In this document: piece by piece, positions 1-5,533 of the stretch
Numbering within the stretch: position 1 is the stretch's first letter
Layout of the letters: every line of letters starts with the position of its first letter
Notes under the pieces: model-generated
Told to the model about the DNA's origin: nothing
Seen by the model: only the letters and a program-made list of their open reading frames with translations
Databases searched by the model: none
Assembly (NCBI GenBank): GCA_002341825.1
Contig: DDOU01000036.1
Location: 17,523 to 23,055 of the forward strand
DNA length: 5,533 nt
Direction of reading: 5' to 3'
DNA from: Candidatus Igneacidithiobacillus taiwanensis
Lineage (GTDB): Bacteria; Pseudomonadota; Gammaproteobacteria; Acidithiobacillales; Acidithiobacillaceae
Translations under genes and position numbers: made by a program

Positions 1-408
1 CAAAATGCGATTCGCGATGAGTTGGTGCCCATCAATCGACATTACCCTTTGGCAGAGCTGCTCGACGCCTGTCGCCAGTATCCTCTGCCGCCGCGGCGCC
101 GGATTACGTTTGAGTATGTGATGCTCGACGGCATCAACGATCAAGACCAGCATGCGCGGGAGTTGGTGCGCCTGTTGCAAGGTATTCCCGCGTTGGTGAA
201 CCTGATTCCTTTCAACCCCTTTCCGCAGACGAAGTATCGGCGCAGCAGTCCGGCCCGCATCGATGCCTTCCGGGAGATCATCTTGCGTGCCGGCTTGATG
301 ACGGTAACCCGCAAGACCAGAGGCGAAGACATCGACGCTGCTTGTGGCCAACTCGCGGGGCAGGTACGTGCTGGGCGTAGCAGTATTCCGTTGCGACTAA
401 CGAATTGA
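1..408 (+). CDS. rlmN: RlmN, dual-specificity 23S rRNA (A2503-C2)/tRNA (A37-C2) methyltransferase, C-terminal part (5' end outside window)
   Basis: The gene enters the window already open and ends at the TGA at 406-408, leaving 135 codons of a protein that usually runs to about 370. RlmN is a cytoplasmic radical-SAM enzyme that methylates C2 of A2503 in 23S rRNA and of A37 in some tRNAs. The CxxxCxxC cluster-binding motif must lie upstream and is not visible. What is visible matches the family closely: [51 protein letters not shown] and the C-terminal [15 protein letters not shown]. The Cys in DAACGQL (codon 343-345) corresponds to E. coli Cys355, which is transiently methylated during catalysis. 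The C-terminal tail after GQLAG looks unremarkable. The gene heads the conserved rlmN-pilW-rodZ-ispG-hisS cluster and its stop lies 3 nt before pilW. The closest alternative is the paralogous methyltransferase Cfr, made unlikely by this housekeeping context. Confidence 0.96.
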   Translation, partial: QNAIRDELVPINRHYPLAELLDACRQYPLPPRRRITFEYVMLDGINDQDQHARELVRLLQGIPALVNLIPFNPFPQTKYRRSSPARIDAFREIILRAGLMTVTRKTRGEDIDAACGQLAGQVRAGRSSIPLRLTN

Positions 409-411
409 GGT

Positions 412-1263
412 ATGCGGCGTACTAAACTCGTTTTCCGTCTATTCTCGGTCGCCGTGGCTACCGCTGCGCTGGGCGCCTGTGGACTCTTCTCCGGTCCGCA
501 AAAGACCACGCCTGCGCAAGAGGCGGCCGCGGCGGCACACAATGCACCGCCCAATCCACTCGCATCTTTGCATGCCGCTCCTCCCGATCAGGTTGCAATC
601 TACACCTCCTTGGGCACCGCCTACCTCCAAGAGGGTCATCCGCGGGCTGCAATACGCGAGTTGAAGCAGGCCCTGACGCAGCCGGGCAAGCATGGTGATG
701 CTTACAATGTCCTCGGTTTGGCATACCAGAGCCTGGGGCAGGCTGATCTAGCCGCCGAAGCCTTTCGCAAGGCTTTGGATGAGGAACCCAAAAACCCAGA
801 ATTTCTCAATAACTACGGTGCGTTCCTCCTGAATCAAGGGAAATATGCCAACGCGGTGGCGATTTTGGAAAAGGCCACCCAAGATCCCCTCTACAGCACC
901 CCACAGTATGCTTGGACCAACCTCGCTGCCGCCTACCGCGGGTTGCATCAGTCGCAGCAAGCCCTACTGGCGCTGCAAAAAGCGCTTTATTTCAAGCCGG
1001 GATATCCGCCGGCCCTCTTGCTTTGGGCGGAAATGGAGTATCAGGATCGAGCTTTCAGTGAGGCTTACGGTCATCTGCAAGAAATTTTGGCCCAGGAGCC
1101 CGATAATGCCGAAGCGCTACTCTTGGCCGGCCGAATTTCCTGGGAGCAGGGGCAGCCCGCGCAGGCCCGCTCCTACTGGGAACGTTGTGTCAACGCCAGT
1201 CCTTACTCGGATGCGGGCAAGGCGGCGCAAGCCGATTTATTGCGGTATGGAAATCCGAAGTGA
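412..1263 (+). CDS. pilW: PilW/PilF-type type IV pilus biogenesis TPR lipoprotein
   Basis: The protein has 283 residues. It opens with a lipoprotein signal: basic MRR, a hydrophobic core, and lipobox LGAC with the lipidated Cys at residue 23 (codon 478-480). The +2 residue is Gly rather than Asp, so outer-membrane sorting is expected. A low-complexity Ala/Pro/Gln linker (about 29-58) is followed by six TPR-like units at roughly 60-93, 95-128, 129-164, 165-198, 199-232 and 233-266. Six is the count in P. aeruginosa PilF. The stretch NNYGAFLLNQGKYANA, then an ATQDPLY segment, is characteristic of the PilF/PilW family, which helps the secretin PilQ reach and multimerise in the outer membrane. 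Position between rlmN and rodZ is the usual one for pilW. ATG 412 is chosen because the next in-frame start (GTG 454) would remove the basic n-region. The GAGG before it (407-410) is only one base from the ATG, so expression probably depends on coupling to rlmN. A generic TPR lipoprotein is the alternative. Confidence 0.88.
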   Translation: MRRTKLVFRLFSVAVATAALGACGLFSGPQKTTPAQEAAAAAHNAPPNPLASLHAAPPDQVAIYTSLGTAYLQEGHPRAAIRELKQALTQPGKHGDAYNVLGLAYQSLGQADLAAEAFRKALDEEPKNPEFLNNYGAFLLNQGKYANAVAILEKATQDPLYSTPQYAWTNLAAAYRGLHQSQQALLALQKALYFKPGYPPALLLWAEMEYQDRAFSEAYGHLQEILAQEPDNAEALLLAGRISWEQGQPAQARSYWERCVNASPYSDAGKAAQADLLRYGNPK

Positions 1264-2261
1264 TGGATGAAACTTTTGCCACCATTTTGGAGCAATTACG
1301 AGCGGCACGCGTGGCGCGCGGCTGGGAATTACCCGAAGCCGCTCGCCAGCTGCACATCACTGCCACCCAAGTGGCAGCCATCGAGGAGGGCCGTTTTCAG
1401 GATCTACCGGGCAGGGCCTTTGCTCGCGGCTATTTGCGCAATTATGCGCGCCTGCTCGGCCTCGATGTAGAGCAAGTGCTTGCCGCCTATGATCGGCATG
1501 TCGGTGGAGCTGGCACTGCACCCGCGCAGCAAGTCCTGCCACGTAGTGAAGTTCCCCTGCTCGACTACAGCCGCAGAACCGTCATTTTTTCCATACTCCT
1601 CGCCGTCGCCCTCATCGCCCTCGGTTGGTGGCTCTGGGGCAGCAACGAGAGCTCCTCCGATACGGTGCCACCGACGAGTGCCGATGTTTCGGCCGCCAGC
1701 CGTGCCAACGCGCAAGTGGCACTTTCCACACCCGCATCGCCGGCTGCCGCGCCCCCGGACTCCGCGGTCCTGAGTTCCTCAACGGCATCGGCCGCTTCAC
1801 CAGCAGCCGCTACGAGTGCTACGCGCAGCACTGGCCTAACTTTTCAGTTTTCCGGTGCCTGCTGGCTGCAAGTACGCGATAGCACAGGTCGTATCCTCGT
1901 TTCTACCTTGGCCAAGGCCGGGCAGGAGCTCTCCGTAACCCAGGGTCAGCCGCCGTATTCCATCCTGCTCGGCAAGGCCAGCGCAGTACAGATCCAGTAC
2001 AACGGCAAGCCGGTTGCACTGCCGGCCAATGCCTTGAACGTGGCTCGCCTGCAAGTGGGTGTGGCTGTCCCCAGTGCCGCGACGGCCAGCGCACGGAGCA
2101 GCGTTGTGGCTGCCCTTGCCGAGGGCAGTTCTGGCACGGCACAATCCGCCCATTCCCATCTGCGCGTTGATAGCACCGGGTCTGCAGTCTTACCCGCTGC
2201 CGATGCAACCACTACCCACGAGGTCGCCCATGCAACATCAGTCACCCATTCAGCGTCGTAA
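1263..2261 (+). CDS. rodZ: RodZ-type cell-shape protein: cytoplasmic HTH, one TM segment, periplasmic DUF4115
   Basis: The product has 332 residues. An N-terminal helix-turn-helix of the Xre/HTH_25 type spans about 5-70 and includes [16 protein letters not shown] (53-68), a RodZ hallmark. A juxtamembrane stretch with basic residues (DYSRR, 101-105) precedes one membrane segment at about 106-125, giving cytoplasmic N-terminus and periplasmic C-terminus. Residues 127-190 form an Ala/Ser/Thr/Pro-rich linker. The DUF4115 domain runs from about 190 to 266, recognisable from [31 protein letters not shown] and the NGKPVALP region. A further Ala/Ser/Thr/His-rich tail fills 268-332. In E. coli RodZ binds MreB through the HTH domain and links the cytoskeleton to the wall elongation machinery; that role is inferred here. 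ATG 1263 shares its A with the TGA of pilW (1261-1263), so translation is probably coupled. A GTG lies directly in front at 1260, and the Shine-Dalgarno is weak. The last 32 nt overlap ispG. Plain 'HTH/DUF4115 protein' would be the cautious name. Confidence 0.87.
   Translation: MDETFATILEQLRAARVARGWELPEAARQLHITATQVAAIEEGRFQDLPGRAFARGYLRNYARLLGLDVEQVLAAYDRHVGGAGTAPAQQVLPRSEVPLLDYSRRTVIFSILLAVALIALGWWLWGSNESSSDTVPPTSADVSAASRANAQVALSTPASPAAAPPDSAVLSSSTASAASPAAATSATRSTGLTFQFSGACWLQVRDSTGRILVSTLAKAGQELSVTQGQPPYSILLGKASAVQIQYNGKPVALPANALNVARLQVGVAVPSAATASARSSVVAALAEGSSGTAQSAHSHLRVDSTGSAVLPAADATTTHEVAHATSVTHSAS
2218..2223 (+). promoter_or_regulatory. Ribosome binding site of ispG, inside the 3' end of rodZ
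   Basis: ACGAGG (core GAGG at 2220-2223) lies six bases before ATG 2230. Together with protein alignment it selects 2230 as the ispG start over the in-frame ATG at 2203, which would add nine residues absent from E. coli IspG and has no comparable purine tract. The site is within translated rodZ sequence, so ribosomes finishing rodZ pass over it. Confidence 0.7.
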
Positions 2262-3330
2262 AAGTCGCCAGATCCACGTTGGCAAAGTCGCCATTGGTGG
2301 TGATGCACCCATTTCGGTGCAGAGCATGACCAATACCGAGACTCGGGATGTGGCTGCCACCGTCGCGCAAATTCGTCGCCTCGAGGCGGTTGGTGCAGAC
2401 ATTGTGCGTGTGTCGGTGCCGAGTATGGAGGCTGCCGAGGCCTTCAAGGCCATCCGTGCCCAAGTCGAGGTTCCTTTGGTGGCCGATATTCACTTCGACC
2501 ATCGTATCGCCTTACAGGTGATGCAGAATGGCGTGGATGGTTTACGCATCAATCCGGGCAACATCGGCGCCATCGACAAGGCGCGCTTAGTGGTGGAAAT
2601 GGCCAAGGACAAAGGGATTCCGATCCGTATTGGGGTCAACGCCGGTAGTCTCGAAAAGGACCTGCAGGAAAAGTACGGCGAACCGACGCCGGAGGCCTTG
2701 GTAGAATCCGCTCTGCGCCATGTTGCCATTCTCGACGAGTTGAACTTTCATGACGTGAAAATCAGCGTCAAGGCCTCGGATGTGTTCTTGGCAGTGGATG
2801 CCTATCGATTGCTCGCTCAAAAAGTGGATTATCCTCTGCACCTCGGCATCACCGAGGCCGGTGGGCTGCGCTCGGGTACCGTCAAGTCGGCAATTGGCCT
2901 TGGTTTGTTGCTCAATGAGGGCATTGGCGACACCATCCGGGTTTCGCTGGCCGCCGATCCGGTCGAAGAGATTCGCGTCGGTTTCGATATTCTGAAGAGT
3001 CTGCACCTGCGCCAAAAAGGCATCAATTTGATTGCCTGCCCCTCCTGCTCGCGCCAAGAGTTCGATGTCATCAAGACCATCAACGCCCTCGAGGCGCGGC
3101 TGGAAGACATTCTGGAACCGATGGATGTGTCGGTGATCGGTTGTGTCGTGAATGGGATTGGCGAGGCCAAGGAAGCCGATATTGGTCTGACGGGCGGTGA
3201 CAAGCGCAGTATTCTCTACTATCACGGTAAGCAGGTGGACCGTATCGAAAACAACGATATCGTCGATGTGCTCGAAAAGCGCATTCGCGCCGAAGTGGCG
3301 GCGCGCAGCGCCGCTCGTAAGCAGGGCTGA
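2230..3330 (+). CDS. ispG: IspG (GcpE), 4-hydroxy-3-methylbut-2-enyl diphosphate synthase
   Basis: The enzyme reductively converts 2-C-methyl-D-erythritol 2,4-cyclodiphosphate to HMBPP, the penultimate step of the MEP isoprenoid pathway, using a [4Fe-4S] cluster in the cytoplasm. The protein has 366 residues against 372 in E. coli and aligns almost without gaps from its N-terminus (QSPIQRRKS versus QAPIQRRKS). The TIM-barrel half shows [67 protein letters not shown] and HLGITEAGG. The iron-sulfur ligands are Cys270 and Cys273 ([12 protein letters not shown]) and Cys305 (GCVVNG), with Glu312 as the fourth ligand; all have the E. coli numbering. One oddity is Ile310 where E. coli has Pro in NGPGE. 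It is the short proteobacterial form, without the extra domain of plant and some bacterial enzymes. The first 32 nt overlap rodZ in another frame; the stop precedes hisS by 8 nt. Confidence 0.97.
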   Translation: MQHQSPIQRRKSRQIHVGKVAIGGDAPISVQSMTNTETRDVAATVAQIRRLEAVGADIVRVSVPSMEAAEAFKAIRAQVEVPLVADIHFDHRIALQVMQNGVDGLRINPGNIGAIDKARLVVEMAKDKGIPIRIGVNAGSLEKDLQEKYGEPTPEALVESALRHVAILDELNFHDVKISVKASDVFLAVDAYRLLAQKVDYPLHLGITEAGGLRSGTVKSAIGLGLLLNEGIGDTIRVSLAADPVEEIRVGFDILKSLHLRQKGINLIACPSCSRQEFDVIKTINALEARLEDILEPMDVSVIGCVVNGIGEAKEADIGLTGGDKRSILYYHGKQVDRIENNDIVDVLEKRIRAEVAARSAARKQG

Positions 3331-3332
3331 GG
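3329..3332 (+). promoter_or_regulatory. Ribosome binding site that fixes the TTG start of hisS
   Basis: GAGG begins inside the ispG TGA stop (3328-3330) and ends six bases before TTG 3339. The spacing is near ideal and supports TTG as the real start, because the next in-frame candidates (GTG 3363, ATG 3372) lack such a site and would remove the conserved RGMND region or the residues just before it. The overlap of stop codon and Shine-Dalgarno suggests coupling of hisS to ispG. Confidence 0.72.
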
Positions 3333-3338
3333 CGCAGC

Positions 3339-4634
3339 TTGTCCAAGTCTCCCCTCGCCGCCGTGCGCGGCATGAACGATATATTCCCAGCGGAAAGCGC
3401 GCGCTGGCAACGCCTCGAGCACGCCTTTCGCGAGGTGCTGCGCCTATACGGATGCGGTGAAATCCGGCTGCCCATCGTCGAGCATAGTGCGCTTTTTGCC
3501 CGCGCCATTGGCGATGTCACCGATATCGTGCAAAAAGAGATGTACACCTTCGCCGACCGGAATGGCGATTCTCTCACTTTGCGGCCGGAGGGTACCGCTG
3601 GTGTGGTTCGTGCCCTCATCGAGCACAGTGCCTTGCGCGGTCAGACGCCACGTCTGTATTACATCGGCCCGATGTTTCGCCACGAACGTCCGCAACGTGG
3701 ACGCTATCGTCAGTTTCACCAACTGGGAGTCGAATTCTTTGGGGTTGCTGGTGCCGGCGCCGATGCCGAGATCATCGCCCTTTCGGCACGTTTGCTAGCA
3801 GCCGCCGGTGTGTCCGCGCGACTGCAGCTCAATTCCCTCGGAACACCGGCGTCGCGCGCCGAATACCGTGCGCTTTTGCTCGACTTTTTGCGCCCAAAAG
3901 CCAGTGCTTTGTGTGGTGATTGCCAGGAGCGCTTAGAGCGGAATCCCCTGCGCGTTCTCGACTGCAAGGTCGAGTCCTGCCAAGAGCTGGCCGCTTCGGC
4001 CCCGCGTTTATTGGATCATCTCGATGCCGAGTCGGCGGAGCATTTCTCCCTCTTGCAGGACCTGCTGCGGGGGTTGGGCATCGAGTATGAGATCAATCCC
4101 CGTCTGGTGCGGGGACTCGACTACTATCACCGTACGGTCTTTGAGTGGGTCGCAGAGGGTCTTGGCTCTCAGGGTACTGTTCTGGCCGGGGGTCGTTATG
4201 ATGGTCTGGTGGCGCAGTTGGGCGGACCGGAAACGCCGGCCATCGGTTTTGCTACCGGTATGGAGCGCCTTTTGGCACTCACCGAGTCGGAAAATAAGGC
4301 GCCGGCTGGCGTCGAACTCTTTGTGGGTGCGCTCGATGAAACTGCGCTGGCGAGTGCAATGCAGAAGGCTGAAACGCTGCGTGCACAGGGCCTCACGGTA
4401 ATAACGGGTGGACCAGCCCCATTCAAGGCGCTGCTCAAACAAGCGCAGCGATCCGCGGCCCACTACCAAGTGGTTGTGGGAGCAGACAATCTTCAGGGCG
4501 CGGAGGTTCTGCTCAAAGAGCAAGAGGGGACGGGGCTTTGGCGCGGTCCCTGGGAGCGGATAGGGGAAGGCCTGCGCTCGCTTGGCGTTGATTTGCCGCT
4601 GGCAGGCCCCCATACTACGCGCCAGTCGTTCTAG
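3339..4634 (+). CDS. hisS: HisS, histidyl-tRNA synthetase (class II)
   Basis: The protein has 431 residues (E. coli 424) and charges tRNA-His with histidine in the cytoplasm, normally as a dimer. It starts at TTG 3339, giving SKSPLAAVRGMNDIFP, which lines up with E. coli AKNIQAIRGMND. Motif 1 lies around EIRLPIVE (41-48), followed by EMYTFADRNGDSLTLRPEGT (67-86). Motif 2 is FRHERPQRGRYRQFHQLG (113-130). The histidine-specific HisA segment LVRGLDYYHRTVFEW is at 256-270, with Arg258 matching the catalytic Arg259 of E. coli. The second HisA-type element is GGRYDGL (284-290), and motif 3 is AIGFATGMERL (301-311). The C-terminal anticodon-binding domain fills about 324-420. The insertion domain carries four cysteines (192, 195, 209, 214) in a CX2C-X13-CX4C arrangement that E. 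coli does not keep intact. The strong catalytic HisA motifs argue against the HisZ paralogue, which lacks tRNA charging. Gene order ispG-hisS-yfgM is the common one. Confidence 0.96.
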   Translation: MSKSPLAAVRGMNDIFPAESARWQRLEHAFREVLRLYGCGEIRLPIVEHSALFARAIGDVTDIVQKEMYTFADRNGDSLTLRPEGTAGVVRALIEHSALRGQTPRLYYIGPMFRHERPQRGRYRQFHQLGVEFFGVAGAGADAEIIALSARLLAAAGVSARLQLNSLGTPASRAEYRALLLDFLRPKASALCGDCQERLERNPLRVLDCKVESCQELAASAPRLLDHLDAESAEHFSLLQDLLRGLGIEYEINPRLVRGLDYYHRTVFEWVAEGLGSQGTVLAGGRYDGLVAQLGGPETPAIGFATGMERLLALTESENKAPAGVELFVGALDETALASAMQKAETLRAQGLTVITGGPAPFKALLKQAQRSAAHYQVVVGADNLQGAEVLLKEQEGTGLWRGPWERIGEGLRSLGVDLPLAGPHTTRQSF

Positions 4635-4644
4635 GCAAGAAATC

Positions 4645-5256
4645 ATGACGGGTACCGAACTTACCGAATCTTTACAGCGTCACCGCAAACTTCTCGTCGC
4701 GCTCTTCGTGCTCGTTATCGTTGGGCTTTTGGGATTTTTTGCCTACGATAAATACCAGCGCCATCAGCTCGAGCGAGCGGGAGTCCTCTACAGCGAACTA
4801 GCCGAAAGCCTTGCCCAAGGCAAAAACGATATGGCGCGGGCAAGCGCAGAGACCTTGGTGCAGAGCTATCCGTCCACCGCCTACGCTTCCATGGCGCGCT
4901 TCTATTTGGCACGCCTCGATATCGACGCCAAGCAGACGGCGAAAGCAGAGGCACAGTTGCAGCGCCTCGTTGCAACGGATGATTTACCAACTGGTATGCA
5001 TGGCCTTGCCCGTGCGGCGCTGGCACGTCTCTACCTACAGCAGGGCAAAAACCAGCAGGTACTGCAGTTGTTGCAAAAAATCGATCCGGCGTATACCGCT
5101 ATCGATTGGGAACTGCGTGGCGACGCCCAAAATGCCTTGGGGAAAACGCAAGAGGCGCTGGATGATTATCGAAAAGCGACAGCGGCCTTGCCGGCAACGG
5201 ATCCGTATCTCGCTTATCTACAAATGAAAATGGCAAACCTGGGAGCATCGGGATGA
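4645..5256 (+). CDS. yfgM: YfgM-family membrane-anchored TPR protein (ancillary SecYEG/periplasmic chaperone partner)
   Basis: This is a 203-residue protein, close to E. coli YfgM (206). A short N-terminus with basic QRHRK (11-15) precedes one membrane segment at about 16-34, then a basic YDKYQRHQ. This predicts an uncleaved anchor with the remaining 165 residues in the periplasm. That part is helical and TPR-like (TPR_21 family), with units around 45-75, 80-113, 121-147 and 153-185, and ends in the family's LQMKMANL-type terminus (192-199). In E. coli YfgM binds the SecYEG translocon with PpiD and hands secreted proteins to periplasmic chaperones; this is family knowledge, not shown here. 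ATG 4645 is chosen because TTG 4582 lies within hisS and would add a 21-residue non-conserved extension before the anchor. The only Shine-Dalgarno-like bases are a weak AGG at 4633-4635, on the hisS stop. It sits between hisS and bamB, the standard place for yfgM, and overlaps bamB by 4 nt (ATGA). Confidence 0.87.
   Translation: MTGTELTESLQRHRKLLVALFVLVIVGLLGFFAYDKYQRHQLERAGVLYSELAESLAQGKNDMARASAETLVQSYPSTAYASMARFYLARLDIDAKQTAKAEAQLQRLVATDDLPTGMHGLARAALARLYLQQGKNQQVLQLLQKIDPAYTAIDWELRGDAQNALGKTQEALDDYRKATAALPATDPYLAYLQMKMANLGASG
5241..5245 (+). promoter_or_regulatory. Ribosome binding site of bamB
   Basis: GGGAG sits seven bases before ATG 5253, inside the last codons of the yfgM-like gene. 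It supports the ATGA overlap as the true bamB start. Confidence 0.65.
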
Positions 5257-5533
5257 GGGAAGGGAAGGCAGGAGGCGGGCTTTCCGCGCTACGCTATGCC
5301 GGCGCACTGGGGTTACTGGTTGCCTTGGGCGGATGCGGGGTATGGAACTGGGCCTTTGGGCCCTCCGAACCGGCGCCCAAGCCCGTGCAAGCCATGCATA
5401 CCGAGCAGGTGACCACCGACTTCGCAACCAACTGGCAGGCGCGACTCTATGGCGACTGGCGTCTACAGCCATACAACGCCACGGAAGTCCGTTTTGTCGA
5501 TGACGGCATCTATCTTTGCGATGATGCTGGTCG
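5253..5533 (+). CDS. bamB: BamB-type outer-membrane assembly lipoprotein, N-terminal part (3' end outside window)
   Basis: An open frame of 93 codons starts at ATG 5253 and runs off the window without a stop. It begins with a lipoprotein signal: basic residues in MREGKAGGGLSALR, a hydrophobic core ALGLLVAL, and lipobox LGGC with the lipidated Cys at residue 28 (codon 5334-5336). Gly at +2 predicts sorting to the outer membrane. After a Pro-rich linker, residues about 55-93 read like the first blade of a PQQ-type beta-propeller (TNWQAR, then VRFVDDGIYLCDDAG), similar to the BamB pattern in which a strand ends in an A/V-x-x-A/C-D-x-x-G turn. BamB is the propeller subunit of the BAM complex that inserts outer-membrane beta-barrels. 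Identification rests mainly on position after hisS-yfgM, as in E. coli, plus lipobox and first-blade pattern; only about a quarter of the protein is visible. The start shares ATGA with the upstream stop, so coupling is likely. A purine-rich AGGAGG occurs at 5270-5275, early in the coding region. Another PQQ-propeller lipoprotein is possible but less likely. Confidence 0.8.
   Translation, partial: MREGKAGGGLSALRYAGALGLLVALGGCGVWNWAFGPSEPAPKPVQAMHTEQVTTDFATNWQARLYGDWRLQPYNATEVRFVDDGIYLCDDAG

Noticed and set aside
1185..1262. Upstream extension of rodZ into pilW
   Set aside because: The added 26 residues are absent from RodZ relatives. ATG 1263, sharing a base with the pilW stop, gives the normal short lead-in to the HTH.
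1267..1470. Small + strand frame starting at ATG 1267 inside rodZ
   Set aside because: It overlaps the conserved HTH coding region out of frame, and its product has no recognisable features.
2059..2229. Upstream extension of ispG (57 extra residues)
   Set aside because: It overlaps rodZ, is Pro/Arg-rich with no family match, and E. coli IspG aligns from ATG 2230, which has its own Shine-Dalgarno.
2587..3225. Long open frame on the - strand (212 codons) inside ispG
   Set aside because: It is fully antisense to a strongly conserved IspG and its translation shows no family motif. Long antisense frames are expected opposite GC-rich coding DNA.
3080..3619. Antisense open frame (179 codons) spanning the ispG/hisS junction
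   Set aside because: It crosses two real genes; its Arg/Ser-rich translation is typical of a shadow frame.
4522..4553. Possible hairpin (GGGAC paired with GTCCC) near the end of hisS
   Set aside because: It is inside the coding sequence, has a short stem and no downstream T-run, so it is not a credible terminator.
4582..4644. TTG-initiated extension of the yfgM-like gene
   Set aside because: It lies inside hisS and adds non-conserved residues before the membrane anchor.
4008..4646. Long open frame on the - strand (212 codons) across the 3' half of hisS
   Set aside because: The + strand encodes the HisA motifs and motif 3 of HisRS here. The antisense product resembles nothing and has no ribosome site I can support.

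Overview
The window reads as a stretch of core chromosome from a Gram-negative proteobacterium. The gene order is a truncated rlmN, then pilW, rodZ, ispG, hisS, a yfgM-like gene, and the start of bamB, all on the + strand. Gammaproteobacteria such as Pseudomonas and E. coli, and the Acidithiobacillus group, share this housekeeping cluster (E. coli has rlmN-rodZ-ispG-hisS-yfgM-bamB without pilW). The DNA is GC-rich, near 60% by eye. The short IspG (366 residues, co-linear with E. coli at the iron-sulfur ligands) fits a gammaproteobacterial or Acidithiobacillus-type host. The exact genus is inference.

Layout. Positions 1-408 hold the C-terminal third of RlmN, an rRNA/tRNA adenosine methyltransferase. 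Positions 412-1263 hold PilW/PilF, a six-TPR outer-membrane lipoprotein that helps assemble type IV pilus secretin. Positions 1263-2261 hold a RodZ-type protein: cytoplasmic helix-turn-helix, one membrane segment, periplasmic DUF4115 domain. Positions 2230-3330 hold IspG of the MEP isoprenoid pathway. Positions 3339-4634 hold histidyl-tRNA synthetase. Positions 4645-5256 hold a YfgM-family membrane-anchored TPR protein. Positions 5253-5533 hold the first 93 codons of a BamB-type lipoprotein, cut by the window edge.

The seven genes leave almost no intergenic DNA. Junctions are +3 nt, a 1-nt overlap, a 32-nt overlap, +8 nt, +10 nt and a 4-nt overlap. I see no terminator or convincing promoter inside, so the block looks like one operon with translational coupling. 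The genes fall into two groups. RlmN and HisS serve translation. PilW, RodZ, YfgM and BamB build or service the envelope (pilus secretin, cell shape, Sec-translocon chaperoning, outer-membrane protein insertion). IspG makes isoprenoid precursors, which feed the undecaprenyl carrier of wall synthesis.

I found no undescribed system, mobile element, RNA gene or CRISPR array. The points worth a second look are small: an Ile in place of Pro in the IspG NGPGE motif, a TTG start for hisS, the long out-of-frame rodZ/ispG overlap, the same-frame rlmN-TGA-pilW junction, low-complexity segments in RodZ, a four-cysteine cluster in HisRS, and an AGGAGG inside bamB.
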